The translations under genes were made by a program, and so were the position numbers. The notes beneath the pieces are model-generated. The model was not told the origin of the DNA, searched no databases, and was given only the letters and a program-made list of their open reading frames with translations. Shown here piece by piece: positions 11,701 through 20,934 of a stretch of DNA of 64,000 bases. The first letter of the stretch is position 1, and each line of letters opens with the position of its first letter. This stretch comes from Canna indica (taxonomy: Eukaryota; Streptophyta; Magnoliopsida; Zingiberales; Cannaceae), in assembly GCA_034359265.1 (NCBI GenBank), contig CP136891.1:47670001-47734000 (forward strand). Direction: 5' to 3'.

Positions 11701-11957
11701 TATTCCAGGGCATACAGCCAGGTAGTATACATGGATCCATTCTTAAATGAAAAATGGATAACTGGATAACTTGAAAGACAACATGGTTGCAACAAGGATG
11801 CAACAAGGAGCAAAGTTTTTTACTTTAAGGTCTCTATGCAGTATGTTTATGCTTCTTTAATGGACTGTGAGACCTAGGTTCTTAAATGTGTAGCTTGAAC
11901 AACTTTTCTAACTAGTAAAATTTGTCATTCTAATTTCAGTGGATCTTTCTATAAGAT

Positions 11958-12947
11958 ATGGCTGGCCATCGGAAATCTCGAGAAAAGATTGAAACTTGGC
12001 CCACTAATATCACCGAAGAATTTTTACTCATTTTGCAAGGATATTTTACAGCACATGGTACCACAAACTTTAAGCCCTCCATTTGGGAAGAAATTAGTGA
12101 AAAATTATATGAGAAATGTGAAATTAACTTTGGGGGGGAAAGTGTAGACAGAAGAAAAATCGTATTCATCGGTTGTATCGAAATTTTAAGGAATTAATTA
12201 ACCATACCGGCGGCACGTGGAATCCAAATACCAACAAAATCGAGGCTGATGAAATAGTGTGGAATAGTGTTTCGGTATGAGTTAATTTATATTGAATTGG
12301 TTTGTATATTTTGCATATATTTCTCATTTAGATATTTTTAATGCATTTTCTTTGTATACACAGAAATCAGGGATAGCGTACAAAATGTGGAAAAAGGTCC
12401 ACCTGAACATTACCACTTGATGGATTTGATATTTGAAAATCAATCTGCTAATGGTATGTTAGCAAGATCCTCTACGCAACAATCGTTGACTTCTGATGAC
12501 GAACGAGCATTGGAGGATGATTTCATAGGAAATGGTGGGCATAGCAAAAGAACAATAGATATTGAGGATCAGTCAGATGAGGAGACTTTATCATCTAAGC
12601 AACCTGTTCCAAGTGCGACTCATTCATCTCGAACCAAGAAAAGAGGTAAATCAAGAGAGAATGCTGATCTTATTTTTGCAAAAGGGTTTGATCAAATGAC
12701 TAGTGCACTAAATTCATTTGCTGCAAGTAAGTTATCTATGAATGCAGCAACAAGTAGCTCATTCAGTGATCCACATACAATTCCTAATTGCATTGCACGG
12801 TTAGATACCATTCCCAATTTATCTGATGAAGTTTATTTCAAGGCAACAATGGTTCTTAAGGATGATGCTGGAGCTCGAGCTATTTTTATGTCAATGCCAG
12901 AGGACCGCATGAAATATTGGGTTCAAAATATTGATAAATTAGTTTAG
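11958..12947 (+). pseudogene. Harbinger ORF1: Myb/SANT-like DNA-binding protein
   Basis: Exon 1 starts at ATG 11958 (MAGHRKSREKIETWP) and has the Myb_DNA-bind_3-like trihelix pattern: W in helix 1, then FKPSIWEEISEKLYEKC. A run of seven G at 12132-12138 coincides with a frameshift, after which an adjacent frame continues (YRNFKELINHTGGTW...) to a donor near 12275. The second part, 12387-12947, has a Ser-rich, acidic and basic linker and ends with the conserved C-terminal helices (ARAIFMSMPEDRMKYWV). In active elements ORF1 protein partners the transposase and binds DNA. An intron of about 90 bp is likely between 12275 and 12363. Confidence 0.75.
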
Positions 12948-13339
12948 ATGTTATTGCACTCTTGTAATTTTCATAATATTACACTGTTTTAATTTTCATA
13001 AACTTATGTTGGACATGTAAAATTATTAATTTTAGATGTTATTGCACTCTTGGAACTTTTCACTCTTGTAACTTTCAATCTCTAATTAGTAATTTGATAT
13101 GTCATTGGAACTTGTAAAATTAGTATTGCACTATTGTAATTTTCATAATATTGCACTATTGTAATTTTCAAGAAAATGGTAGTTGTGCAATAATGGAAAT
13201 TAGTAGACTTGCTCTATATATAGATGGAAGATAATAGAGAACATAGTATAATTGTTCAGTGTGAATTGATATATACCTGGTTTGAGCCTTTGAGGTATGC
13301 CTAGTTAATTTTTCTTTCTTAAGTCTTGTAGCTATAGCT

Positions 13340-13528
13340 GTACGTGTCGGAAACTATATTAGTTCTCGTTCGCTTCGCCAACCAGTACGAACATCTGCAT
13401 TATCTGGTGCGACATATGTGCAAGAGCTTATGCATAGTAGAGTAAGGTGTTATGAAAATTTACGGATGGAACCAAATTTCTTTAGAAGATTATGTGATGA
13501 ATTAAAAGGATTTGGATTAGAAGATTGA
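13340..13528 (+). pseudogene. Harbinger transposase (ORF2), N-terminal remnant
   Basis: A 62-codon open stretch ending at TGA 13526-13528. It matches the conserved start of plant PIF transposases: RTSALSGATYVQEL, then RCYENLRMEPNFFRRLCDEL. The DDE nuclease domain that should follow (about 300 residues) is absent, because the element terminus comes 400 bp later. This copy is therefore a deletion derivative needing a helper element. Confidence 0.75.
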
Positions 13529-13820
13529 GTTTTTATTTATAATTATGTCACAATAATATTTTCTAAGGATGATATAATAAGCATCACTTGTGATTTTTAT
13601 CTCAAATGAATTATGTCAACATAGTTTTATCTCAAATAAGCATCACTTGTGAGTTTTCACTAACCAAACACGTTTTCACTGAAACTGCATGATGAAAACT
13701 AATACTGTTTTCTATAACCAAACAAGTTTTCATTGGTTTCAATCAACTGAAACTGACACTGATTTTGCTAACCAAACACGTTTTCAGAAAATTGGTTTTC
13801 TGAAACCGAAACCAGTTTTC

Positions 13821-13889
13821 TGAAACCAAGTTTTTGATTTTACTGAAACCAAGTTTTTGGTTTTACTGAAACCAAGTTTTTGGTTTTAC
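13821..13889. repeat. 23-bp tandem repeat, three copies
   Basis: Three back-to-back copies at 13821-13843, 13844-13866 and 13867-13889 (TGAAACCAAGTTTTTGGTTT plus three bases) near the right terminus of the Harbinger element. Probably a subterminal transposase-binding repeat expanded by slippage. Confidence 0.85.
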
Positions 13890-14145
13890 TGAAACCAAAT
13901 CAAAAATTAGTTTTCGCTAACCAAACGGGCCCTTAGAATAGGGGCATCTGGATTCCAAGTCACACTAGCATGATCTCATCATGGCCTTGGAATCAATAGC
14001 CGAGGTTCATGGGGTTCATCACAATCTAATATATATATAATATAGATGTACCATATGATGAATAGTCACCTAATATTATTCGTTAACCAAAAGTAGTTCC
14101 CTATACATCAACATGTGATTGGCTCAAGGGCACTATTTCTTTCAT

Positions 14146-14340
14146 TAGGCCGAGCTCGCCAAGGAGCATAAAGCGGAACCGCATGCGATGAGTTATGTAG
14201 AGGAACTGGGCCAGAGGTAGCGGCGTGGTAGTAGAGAACTGCACTTGTGGGTTTAGGCTGAGCTCGCCGAGGAGCGTAAGGTGAAACCGTGCGCAAGAAG
14301 TTATATAGAGGCGCTGGGGCCAAAGGTAGCGGCGTGGTAG
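14146..14340. repeat. Two diverged tandem repeats, period ~108 bp
   Basis: Units at about 14146-14231 and 14254-14340 share TAGGC(C/T)GAGCTCGCC at the start and GGTAGCGGCGTGGTAG at the end, with roughly 80 percent identity by eye. Origin unknown; it lies at the left edge of G1 sequence next to the copia-A LTR. Confidence 0.75.
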
Positions 14341-14584
14341 CCGAGGACTAGACTCGGTGAAAACCGAGGCTCGCGAAGAGCGCGCTTGGGGTCGTTGTGG
14401 GCGTAGAAGCCCCGGATAGGCATTGAGGTCGGTGAGCCAGATCGATGAAGACCGAGTTCTGGTTGCTGAGTGAAGTGTTTAAGCTTCTGAAGCCAAATAC
14501 CACGAGCTCGAGGATAGAAGTCTGTGTTTTAGAGTTTAGGTTGAGTTCGTATGTGCAAACTCAGGCAAGTTTCAAATAGAATAT
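14341..14584. other. No recognisable gene
   Basis: GC-rich stretch continuing the G1 left part. No coding family, terminal repeat or RNA gene was recognised. Confidence 0.5.
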
Positions 14585-15434
14585 TTATAGCAGTAAAATT
14601 GATTTAGTGGTTTCCTGATCATTCATAGAGAGAAATGTGAGAAATATAACTTTATTTGAGCAATAAAGAAGTTGTGCGTACAGGAGAAGTACTCTTTTCT
14701 GAGCTTTATTGATAATATGATCTCGCCTGGAGTTCTTTTCAAGTGCTGAGTCGGGGTTGCTTCCGTATGTCTCGTCCTGAGCTTGGTTCTTGATTTTCGG
14801 ATGACTGTTTGTTCTTGTCCCTAGGAAGTGCTTGCGGGCCGATAGGCGTATTCCTTGGTTCGACCGCCTTTGGTTTGAGACATTCATTGTAACACCACTA
14901 GGCTTCCATCTGATTGGCATATAATACTCCTACCTCTATCTTCGAGATAGGAAACTTTACTACTACATGAGGAGTAGATACGACAGCCCCCAGAGTGTTT
15001 AAGGACGGTCGTCACAGGATCATATGATATGGGTTGGGTATGTTGGTGATGAGATAGTACACATCGATCGTCTTTGCTATAAGCCGAGAGTCGAATGTCG
15101 TTCTCAGCCATATGGCTCCACGGACGTCGACCCTCTCTCTTGAGAAACCCACCAGGTCTATTTTGCAAGGTGTGAGTAAGGTTTCAGTTAATTGCATCCT
15201 TTTAAAGGTGGAGTAGAAAAAAATGTCAGCCGAGCTCCCTTGGTCAATGAGGACCTTTTTGACGATAAAATTTCCTACAATCATATAAATGACAACTAGG
15301 TCGTGTAGATTCTGATCAGTTCCCTGGAAGTCAAATTCATAGAACGATACTAATAGAGTTTTGGGGACAAGTCGGCATGGGCGGTCAGCATTGTCGACGG
15401 TCATGATTGCCCTAAGAGATCTTTTTCTGACCAA
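14585..15434 (-). pseudogene. G1 aspartic protease region
   Basis: Read from 15434 on the minus strand, 140 residues of the gypsy retropepsin-like domain: LVSFYEFDFQGTD, then IVKKVLIDQGSSADIFFYS, ending NIPNPYHMIL. The active-site loop normally reads D-G-G/T-S; here it is DQGSS, so activity is doubtful. After a frameshift near 15012 the reading moves to 14884-15168 and then to 14585-14920, where the characteristic post-protease strand is still visible in pieces. No reverse transcriptase follows before 14340. Confidence 0.75.
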
Positions 15435-15682
15435 GCTTGAGTCCCCACCTCCTGCGAATCCGTCGGCGATGTAGTCGATTACCCATCTGGGCTCGTTAGC
15501 TTGAATGCGTTCTTTCTGGGATATTGGGAGTGTTCGGCTTTGCCGTCGAGGGTCACGACTCCTGCTCTAACCTCTCTCTTTATTGTGAAGATATTTATCA
15601 AGGTGTCCTGTGCGGACTAAGTCTCCCACCTGATCTCTGAGCATTACACACTCCTCGGTAGTGTGTCCGTAATGGTGGCCTA
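15435..15682 (-). pseudogene. G1 gag, C-terminal piece left of element B
   Basis: On the minus strand the segment just left of element B reads the gypsy gag motif EECVMLRDQVGDLVRTGHL, followed by LDKYLHNKE and a stop. The right half of this motif's lead-in (ends YHDTY) lies at 20403 on the other side of element B, so this is one gag frame split by the insertion. Confidence 0.8.
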
Positions 15683-17279
15683 TGGCTTTCAACCTTGGTT
15701 TTAATCTCAGTTTTGATGATAACAAACAAGGAACTAATATATTCATGAAGAAATATTTTTAGCTTCCATATCGGTTTGCGTGTGTCCTAGTTGGAAAAAA
15801 TGAAGAAATCAGAGAAATCGGCAAGGACCGTCGTCAACGCTTGGATTTTGTTAGGAAGATAGAGTTTAGGTTTAGGGTGTCAGCATGTATTGTAAATCCT
15901 CTATTTGATGCATAAGAACCCAAAAACCGAAACCCGAACCCCAAAACATAAAAACCCAAAAAATCAAAAAATGGCTCTAAAATTCACTAAACCTAAGGAG
16001 CTCCTTGGAGGGCTTATGACCTAGACATTTTCTTGGCACCAAAAGTCCCGGTAATTGTTCCTTAGGTAAAAACTAGTTAATGACATATTTTTAAGGAATT
16101 TTTGGAAACCTTTAACTGATTCATATTTGACCCAGGAGATTATAAAATTTTTAGTTTTGGAAAATTTGTACTAGACCCCAAAAGTTAGATTTTGATTTTC
16201 TAGATATTTTTATTAAATCCAAATGAGGGGTAATCCTTATATTACATTTATGTTTTAAAGTTATTAAAAATTTTATATAAGACTTAGGGAAGACTAAAGA
16301 ACAAACTTCGAGCAAAAAAATCATAAAATTGGGCAGTTTTCAGGGTGCTGGTCGATGGGCGGTCGACGGTCGGTCGACCAACCATCAGCCGGTAACCGAC
16401 TGATGAAGGCTCAAAATGGGCAGAGCCTTCTGGTCGGTGGCCGATCAACCAGCCATCAGCCGGCTACCGACCGGGCGATGCCAACGAACATAAATTCATC
16501 TGTTGGGTTGGTTGTTTGGTGTCCTCTCTTCTTGGCTTATAAATACAAGCAATGAGAACCTTCCTAGGGTATTGTTGAGCATTCCTTACACCTTGTAAGC
16601 TTTGATTGGGCCACTCTTTGCAAAAACCTAGCTTTGATTATCACATCTTTGATCTTTCCTTCAAGCTTTAATCTATTCGTCATCAAGGCATCAAGAGAAG
16701 CTAGGATTCATTGTTTGGAGCTAAGTATTTGTTGTATTATTTATTTTCTCCATTGTTTGTGTATTTTCTTATTTATTTTGTTGCATTTGAAAGTTTCAAG
16801 ACCTAGGTTGTTAGGTCTTGAATGGTTGGTGGTTGCTTTGGTGTTAAGGCTTAAATCCACCAATATAAACGTAGTTTGCTAGGATTAGTTGAGTTATCCT
16901 TAGGGTTGAGGTGGGAGAGTGCTCTCGGTAGGAAGGCGGGATACTTCCGGGTGTGGAAGTGCCTTCGGTTTGAGAGCGGAGACTCTCCGGTGTAAATTTT
17001 TCATTGTAAGGAAACTAATTAATCTAGTAAAGCTAGTTTGGAAATCGTAAGCGGAGTGCATGCTTAGATAGTGAAGTAGGCATTGGGGCCGAACCACTAT
17101 AAATCTCATTGAGTTAGCATTGATAGTTTTTGTGTTGAATTACTTCTTATTTATTGCTTCCGCTTGCTATTAATATTATGTTTAGCCTAACTAATCAAGA
17201 AATGATTAAAATCGGAATTATGTTAAAATATTAGATAACACACTATTCACCCCCCTCTAGTGTGGCCATTTCACCAACA
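15683..17279 (+). repeat. Element B 5' LTR
   Basis: Starts TGGCTTTCAACCTTGG (related elements have TGTTGGCTTTAGGTTTTC, so a few terminal bases are lost) and ends at ACCAACA before the primer site. GGTCGACC-type palindromes cluster at about 16350-16480, and the TATA box TATAAATA lies at 16538-16545. A weak stem CCAAC...GTTGG (16481-16506) lies between them. Promoter activity is inferred from layout. Confidence 0.85.
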
Positions 17280-17346
17280 TTTGGTATCAGAGCGGGTCGT
17301 AGATTGAGATTTCACCATCTCCTCTACATCTATTCTCGATCCGAAA

Positions 17347-18285
17347 ATGACACTAGAGTTGGTAGCGTCTATACCACCTAGGTTCGATGAGTCTAACTTT
17401 GGTCTTTGGAAGAGTAGAATGTACACTTTCCTAAAGGCACAAGGTGTATGTGTGTTTAACATGGTAAAGACTCAATACGTTGAACCTAAGGAGAAAATGA
17501 ATGCATGGACCCAAGAACAAATAGACATGTTTGAGTCAAATGCTAAAGCTACGAATTGCATATTTTGTTCCTTGGAAAATGGCATAATTGAAAAGGTCAT
17601 GCATTGTACTTCGGCTTTTGATATTTAGGCTAGTTTAAACATGCTATATGATTATGCCAAGACCGAAGAGATTGGCACTTCTAATGAAGGTAGTGATGAC
17701 AATGGTCATTCACCTACCCCTAATCTTGGTTTTGATGCCCATCGCTCTTCTAGTCAAAAGAGTAATTCCAAGAGCTAAAAAAGAAAGGTAGTGTGTCATG
17801 CATGCAAGGAAAATAGGCATGTGAAGAAAAATTGCCCTTCCATGAAGAACAAGACAAAGAAGATGACAAATGCTTCCACATCCTCATCTCACGCATGTGA
17901 AGCATCCTCTTGCCATGGCTATGAAGCTAGTTTAAAAGATTGCCTCATGATTGCCTCATGAAAGTTAATAATTTATCTAGTAATTCATCCTCTAAGAATT
18001 CTAAAAAAATTTCATCCAAGAATGCTTATTCTCATCATGTTTCTCATGTCAAGCATTCTAACACTAGACCCAATGTTCATAAGAATGATGAAAAGAAAAG
18101 ATTTAATGGACATTGTTTTTGTTGTGGTATTTTTAGTCATGACATATATGATTGTGCATTCAAGAGAAATCCAAATGTTGCTAGGACACTTTGGATTCCT
18201 AGGCCATCTAACTCCCAAGGACCCAAAGTTATTTGGGTACCAAAAGTTTCATGCTCTTTTGTAGGGGGGGCTACCACACAAGGAT
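17347..18285 (+). pseudogene. Element B Gag with two zinc knuckles
   Basis: ATG at 17347 starts the copia UBN2 capsid domain (FDESNFGLWKSRMYTFLKAQ, then NAKATNCIFCSL and MLYDYAKTEE). In-frame stops occur at 17626 and in the Lys/Ser-rich linker near 17777. A first CCHC knuckle follows (CHACKENRHVKKNC) and, after a frameshift, a second near the C-terminus (CFCCGIFSHDIYDC, about 18118-18159), ending with the VGGATTQG tail. The long coiled coil seen in element D is mostly deleted here. It would package RNA; this copy is dead. Closest relative in the window is the element D gag at 52684. Confidence 0.85.
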
Positions 18286-19993
18286 AAGGGAAAGTGATGT
18301 GTTGAAGTTGGCCAAGAATTGAATGAAAGATCCTTACATGGTTGCAACTTCAAGTTTTTCACCTAAATGCCTATGGAAATGAAAGTTGGCATCTAAAAGG
18401 CTTGGTATCATCTCTTAACTTAAATTAATCCATTAATAGTTAGAGTTCATGATACTTGCTTAAATTGATTATTTTTTCCGCTCATGATATGCTACCAAAA
18501 ATATTTTTGATTTTTGATTTCTGGTCTCTTCGGAGACCTTCGTAGCCTATAACGGGCTCATGCGACCTTGCAGTTCTAAATTGTAGGCTCATTGTAGCCT
18601 TTCAGTTTTCAACCAATAGGAAGGGTTGGAGATCTTAATTTTCAAAACTTTCATATTTTGAGATCTCACGATTCATTTTGGTTTCATGTTTGACTTATTT
18701 GAAAATGAATCTATGCTATTTAGTGAAGTTGAATTTGAAAAATGTAACTTGGTTTTTCACTTAGCTACTTAGCTTTGATAGCTTGCATGTAGATTTGGTT
18801 TCATTTTCTATTAATGAAGTATACTTGCAAGTTATGGGTAATTTAAATGGAAGGCTAATATGAATGAGAAATGACTAGTTTGGCAAAAATTCTCATGTAT
18901 AAGGTATTCTTTGAATTTTGTAAAAATCTTAGCATACTACCTCAATATTCATGCTTTATTGGTGTCTCTATACTCATGATTGAAATTGCATGCTAAATTC
19001 TTGAAATTTCATGAGTAGGAAGAAATATTAGGACTTAGACAAATTTCATTGAATGAAAGTTGTGCTAGGTCAAAACTTGTCATTAGAGACCTCTTTCTAA
19101 GCCCAAACTCATGAAACATGTGTAGATATACACATGACATGCTTCTAGGTGTTTAGAGTTTAAAAATCATGTGTAGATCAACAAAGTGATATGTAGATCA
19201 TCTTAGGGGACTCAAACTTGAAAAAGTTTGACCTAAGTCAACAATTTGACTTAGAAATCTCATTTTGAGTCTAAACTTCACAAACATGTTTAGACTTACT
19301 CACGATAGATGTCTATGTGTCTAAGTTTCAAAAACCATGAGTAAAGATTAAAATTTGATACTTAGCAATTTCATGATAACATGATTGTTTTTGAATGAAA
19401 TTATGCTAAGGTGATATTTTGACCAAATGACCTTATTTTCAGTTCAAACTTGACATACATGCTTTACATGATCATATCATGGTATCTGGAAAGTTTGAAT
19501 CAATCAAAGAACTTTTGAAAAAAATACTGATATTTACAAAAATGCCAATGTAGAAAAAATGATTTTTGATTGATTCTAGAAATTGCATTTTCAGTAAAAA
19601 AAATCTAATTTCTTTAGTAAAAATTTCAAAAAATTTCAGTAAGAATATGATTTGATATGGATTTTTGAAATTGGATTTTCAAAACTTTAAAATATCCTTC
19701 TTCCCAAATGTTCATTTTTCCGATACTTTGATTTTTGGTCCAATCTTCGAATGAGACTTCAAGTATGACATTTTGAATTCATCTTTGGTATCGTCCTCGC
19801 TATAAGTCGAGCAAAATCATTTCTAAAATGATTTTTGATTCTTTAGACCAATACTTGAAAATATCCAAACTTGAGCTTATACATGATTTTTAGACTTGAA
19901 ATTTATTTATCATCTAATGCTATCATGTATGACTTAGTCTCTTATTCGATGTTTTGTTTTCGTCCCTTGGGTTGCTTGAATTTGTTTTCATGT
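18286..19993 (+). mobile_element. Element B noncoding tail
   Basis: About 1.7 kb of AT-rich sequence with no coding potential. It carries many diverged copies of motifs such as TTGACCTAAGTCAACAATTTGA, ATGAGTAAA and GAATGAAA. The same tail occurs in element D (54106-56327) and inverted in element C (47491-49840), so it is a conserved feature of the family rather than random decay. Confidence 0.75.
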
Positions 19994-20402
19994 AAACATA
20001 ATTTGCTATGATTAGTTGAGTTGTCCTTAGGGTTGAGGTGGGAGAGTGCTCTCGGTAGGAAGGCGAGATACTTCCGGGTGTGGAAGTGCCTTCAGTTTAA
20101 GAGCAGAGACTCTCCGGTGTAAATTCTTCATTGTAAGGAAACTAATTAATCTAGTAAAACTAATTTGCAAATCCAAAACGGGGTGCTTAGATAGTGGAGT
20201 AGGCATTGGGGTCGAACCACTATAAATCTCATTGAGTTAGCATTGATACTTGGTGTGTTTAATTACTTCTTATTTATTGCTTCCACTTGCTATTAATATT
20301 TTGTTTAACCTAACTAATCAAGAAACAATTAAAACCGAAATTAGGTTAAAAGATTAGATAACATACTATTCACCCCCCTCTAGTGTGGCCATTTCACCAA
20401 CA

Positions 20403-20934
20403 CGTAGGTGTCATGGTATGTGCACTTCTTGCTCATGTTGGCCTTGGGGGGGCAACTTTTTTTTTCTGTATTGGCGGTGTATTTGATGAGCTTCAAGAGA
20501 TAGATGTCCCGGAGGATAGTTTCTTTCTTGGCGTTGAGGGAAGTATGTCTTTCAAAATGGGTACTTGGGGCGAGGTGGTGACCTCGGACTTTTGCCATTT
20601 CCCTGCTCATGTCGACTGCGGTCTTCAATCCTTCTATCTTCCTTCTGGGATCTTTTGTCCTCGATTGCGGCTCTGAGATTCTTCCAATCGGTCTTTTTTG
20701 CTTCTCATTGATCTTGCATTTTTATGAAATCTGCTGCTTTTTCCTAAAATTTGGCCATGTCTTTAGGCTCGATTAAGGCGATCTAGTTAGGAAAATGCTC
20801 GGGTTTCAGCCCGTGTTCGATGCAGAGAAGCTCGACCACTGGATCGAGGTTGGGGATGTCGGATACTATAGTGTGGTACTTGTTTAGGTATTCCTTTACG
20901 GGCTTATGTCGCCCCTGCTTGATATAGTGTAGGG
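20403..20934 (-). pseudogene. G1 gag, middle piece between element B and solo LTR
   Basis: Minus-strand gag sequence: HYIKQG at the solo-LTR junction, then EYLNKYHTIVSDIPNLDPVVELLC, and near 20628-20403 MAKVRGHHLAP...FERHT, ending YHDTY at element B. At least two in-frame stops and frameshifts are present. Gypsy gag forms the particle capsid. Junctions at 20402 and 20935 both fall inside conserved gag motifs. Confidence 0.8.

Larger units (their letters stand above)
10065..13932 (+). mobile_element. PIF/Harbinger-type transposon, non-autonomous, inside copia-A LTR
   Basis: Terminal inverted repeats GGGCCTGTTTGGTTAACG at 10065 and the complement GGGCCCGTTTGGTTAGCG ending at 13932 are flanked by TTA duplications (10062-10064 and 13933-13935), diagnostic of PIF/Harbinger. 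Length is 3,868 bp. GAAACC/GGTTTC motifs crowd both ends. Inside are the Myb-like ORF1 and only the first part of the transposase ORF2. The element sits within copia-A LTR sequence. Confidence 0.92.
3345..14144 (-). mobile_element. copia-A 5' LTR, split by CACTA-1 and a PIF/Harbinger element
   Basis: On the plus strand the LTR runs from TGTTCGGATGGG at 3345 to ...ATTTCTTTCA at 14144, giving TG...CA ends. LTR sequence is seen in at least three pieces: 3345 to roughly 3600 (the U5 side next to the primer site), 8779-10064, and 13933-14144. On the minus strand CCTATAAATAGG at about 8792-8803 is a good LTR TATA box. Joined, the LTR would be roughly 1.8-2 kb, consistent with Angela-like elements. 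The 3' LTR is outside the window. The exact junction with CACTA-1 on the left is unclear. Confidence 0.75.
15683..20402 (+). mobile_element. Element B: gag-only Sirevirus-like copia retrotransposon
   Basis: Layout: 5' LTR 15683-17279, primer-binding site TGGTATCAGAGC at 17282-17293, gag pseudogene 17347-18285, a noncoding tail to about 19993, and a 3' LTR remnant 19994-20402. Both LTRs end ...GGCCATTTCACCAACA. The 3' LTR keeps only its last ~410 bp, so its U3 and the end of the tail were deleted. No protease, integrase or reverse transcriptase is present. The flanks (GCCTA and CGTAG) look like a decayed target duplication in the G1 gag. Confidence 0.85.

Noticed and set aside
16481..16506. 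Full-strength stem-loop in the element B LTR
   Set aside because: Only five outer pairs are convincing, so it is mentioned as a weak form and not annotated as a separate site.
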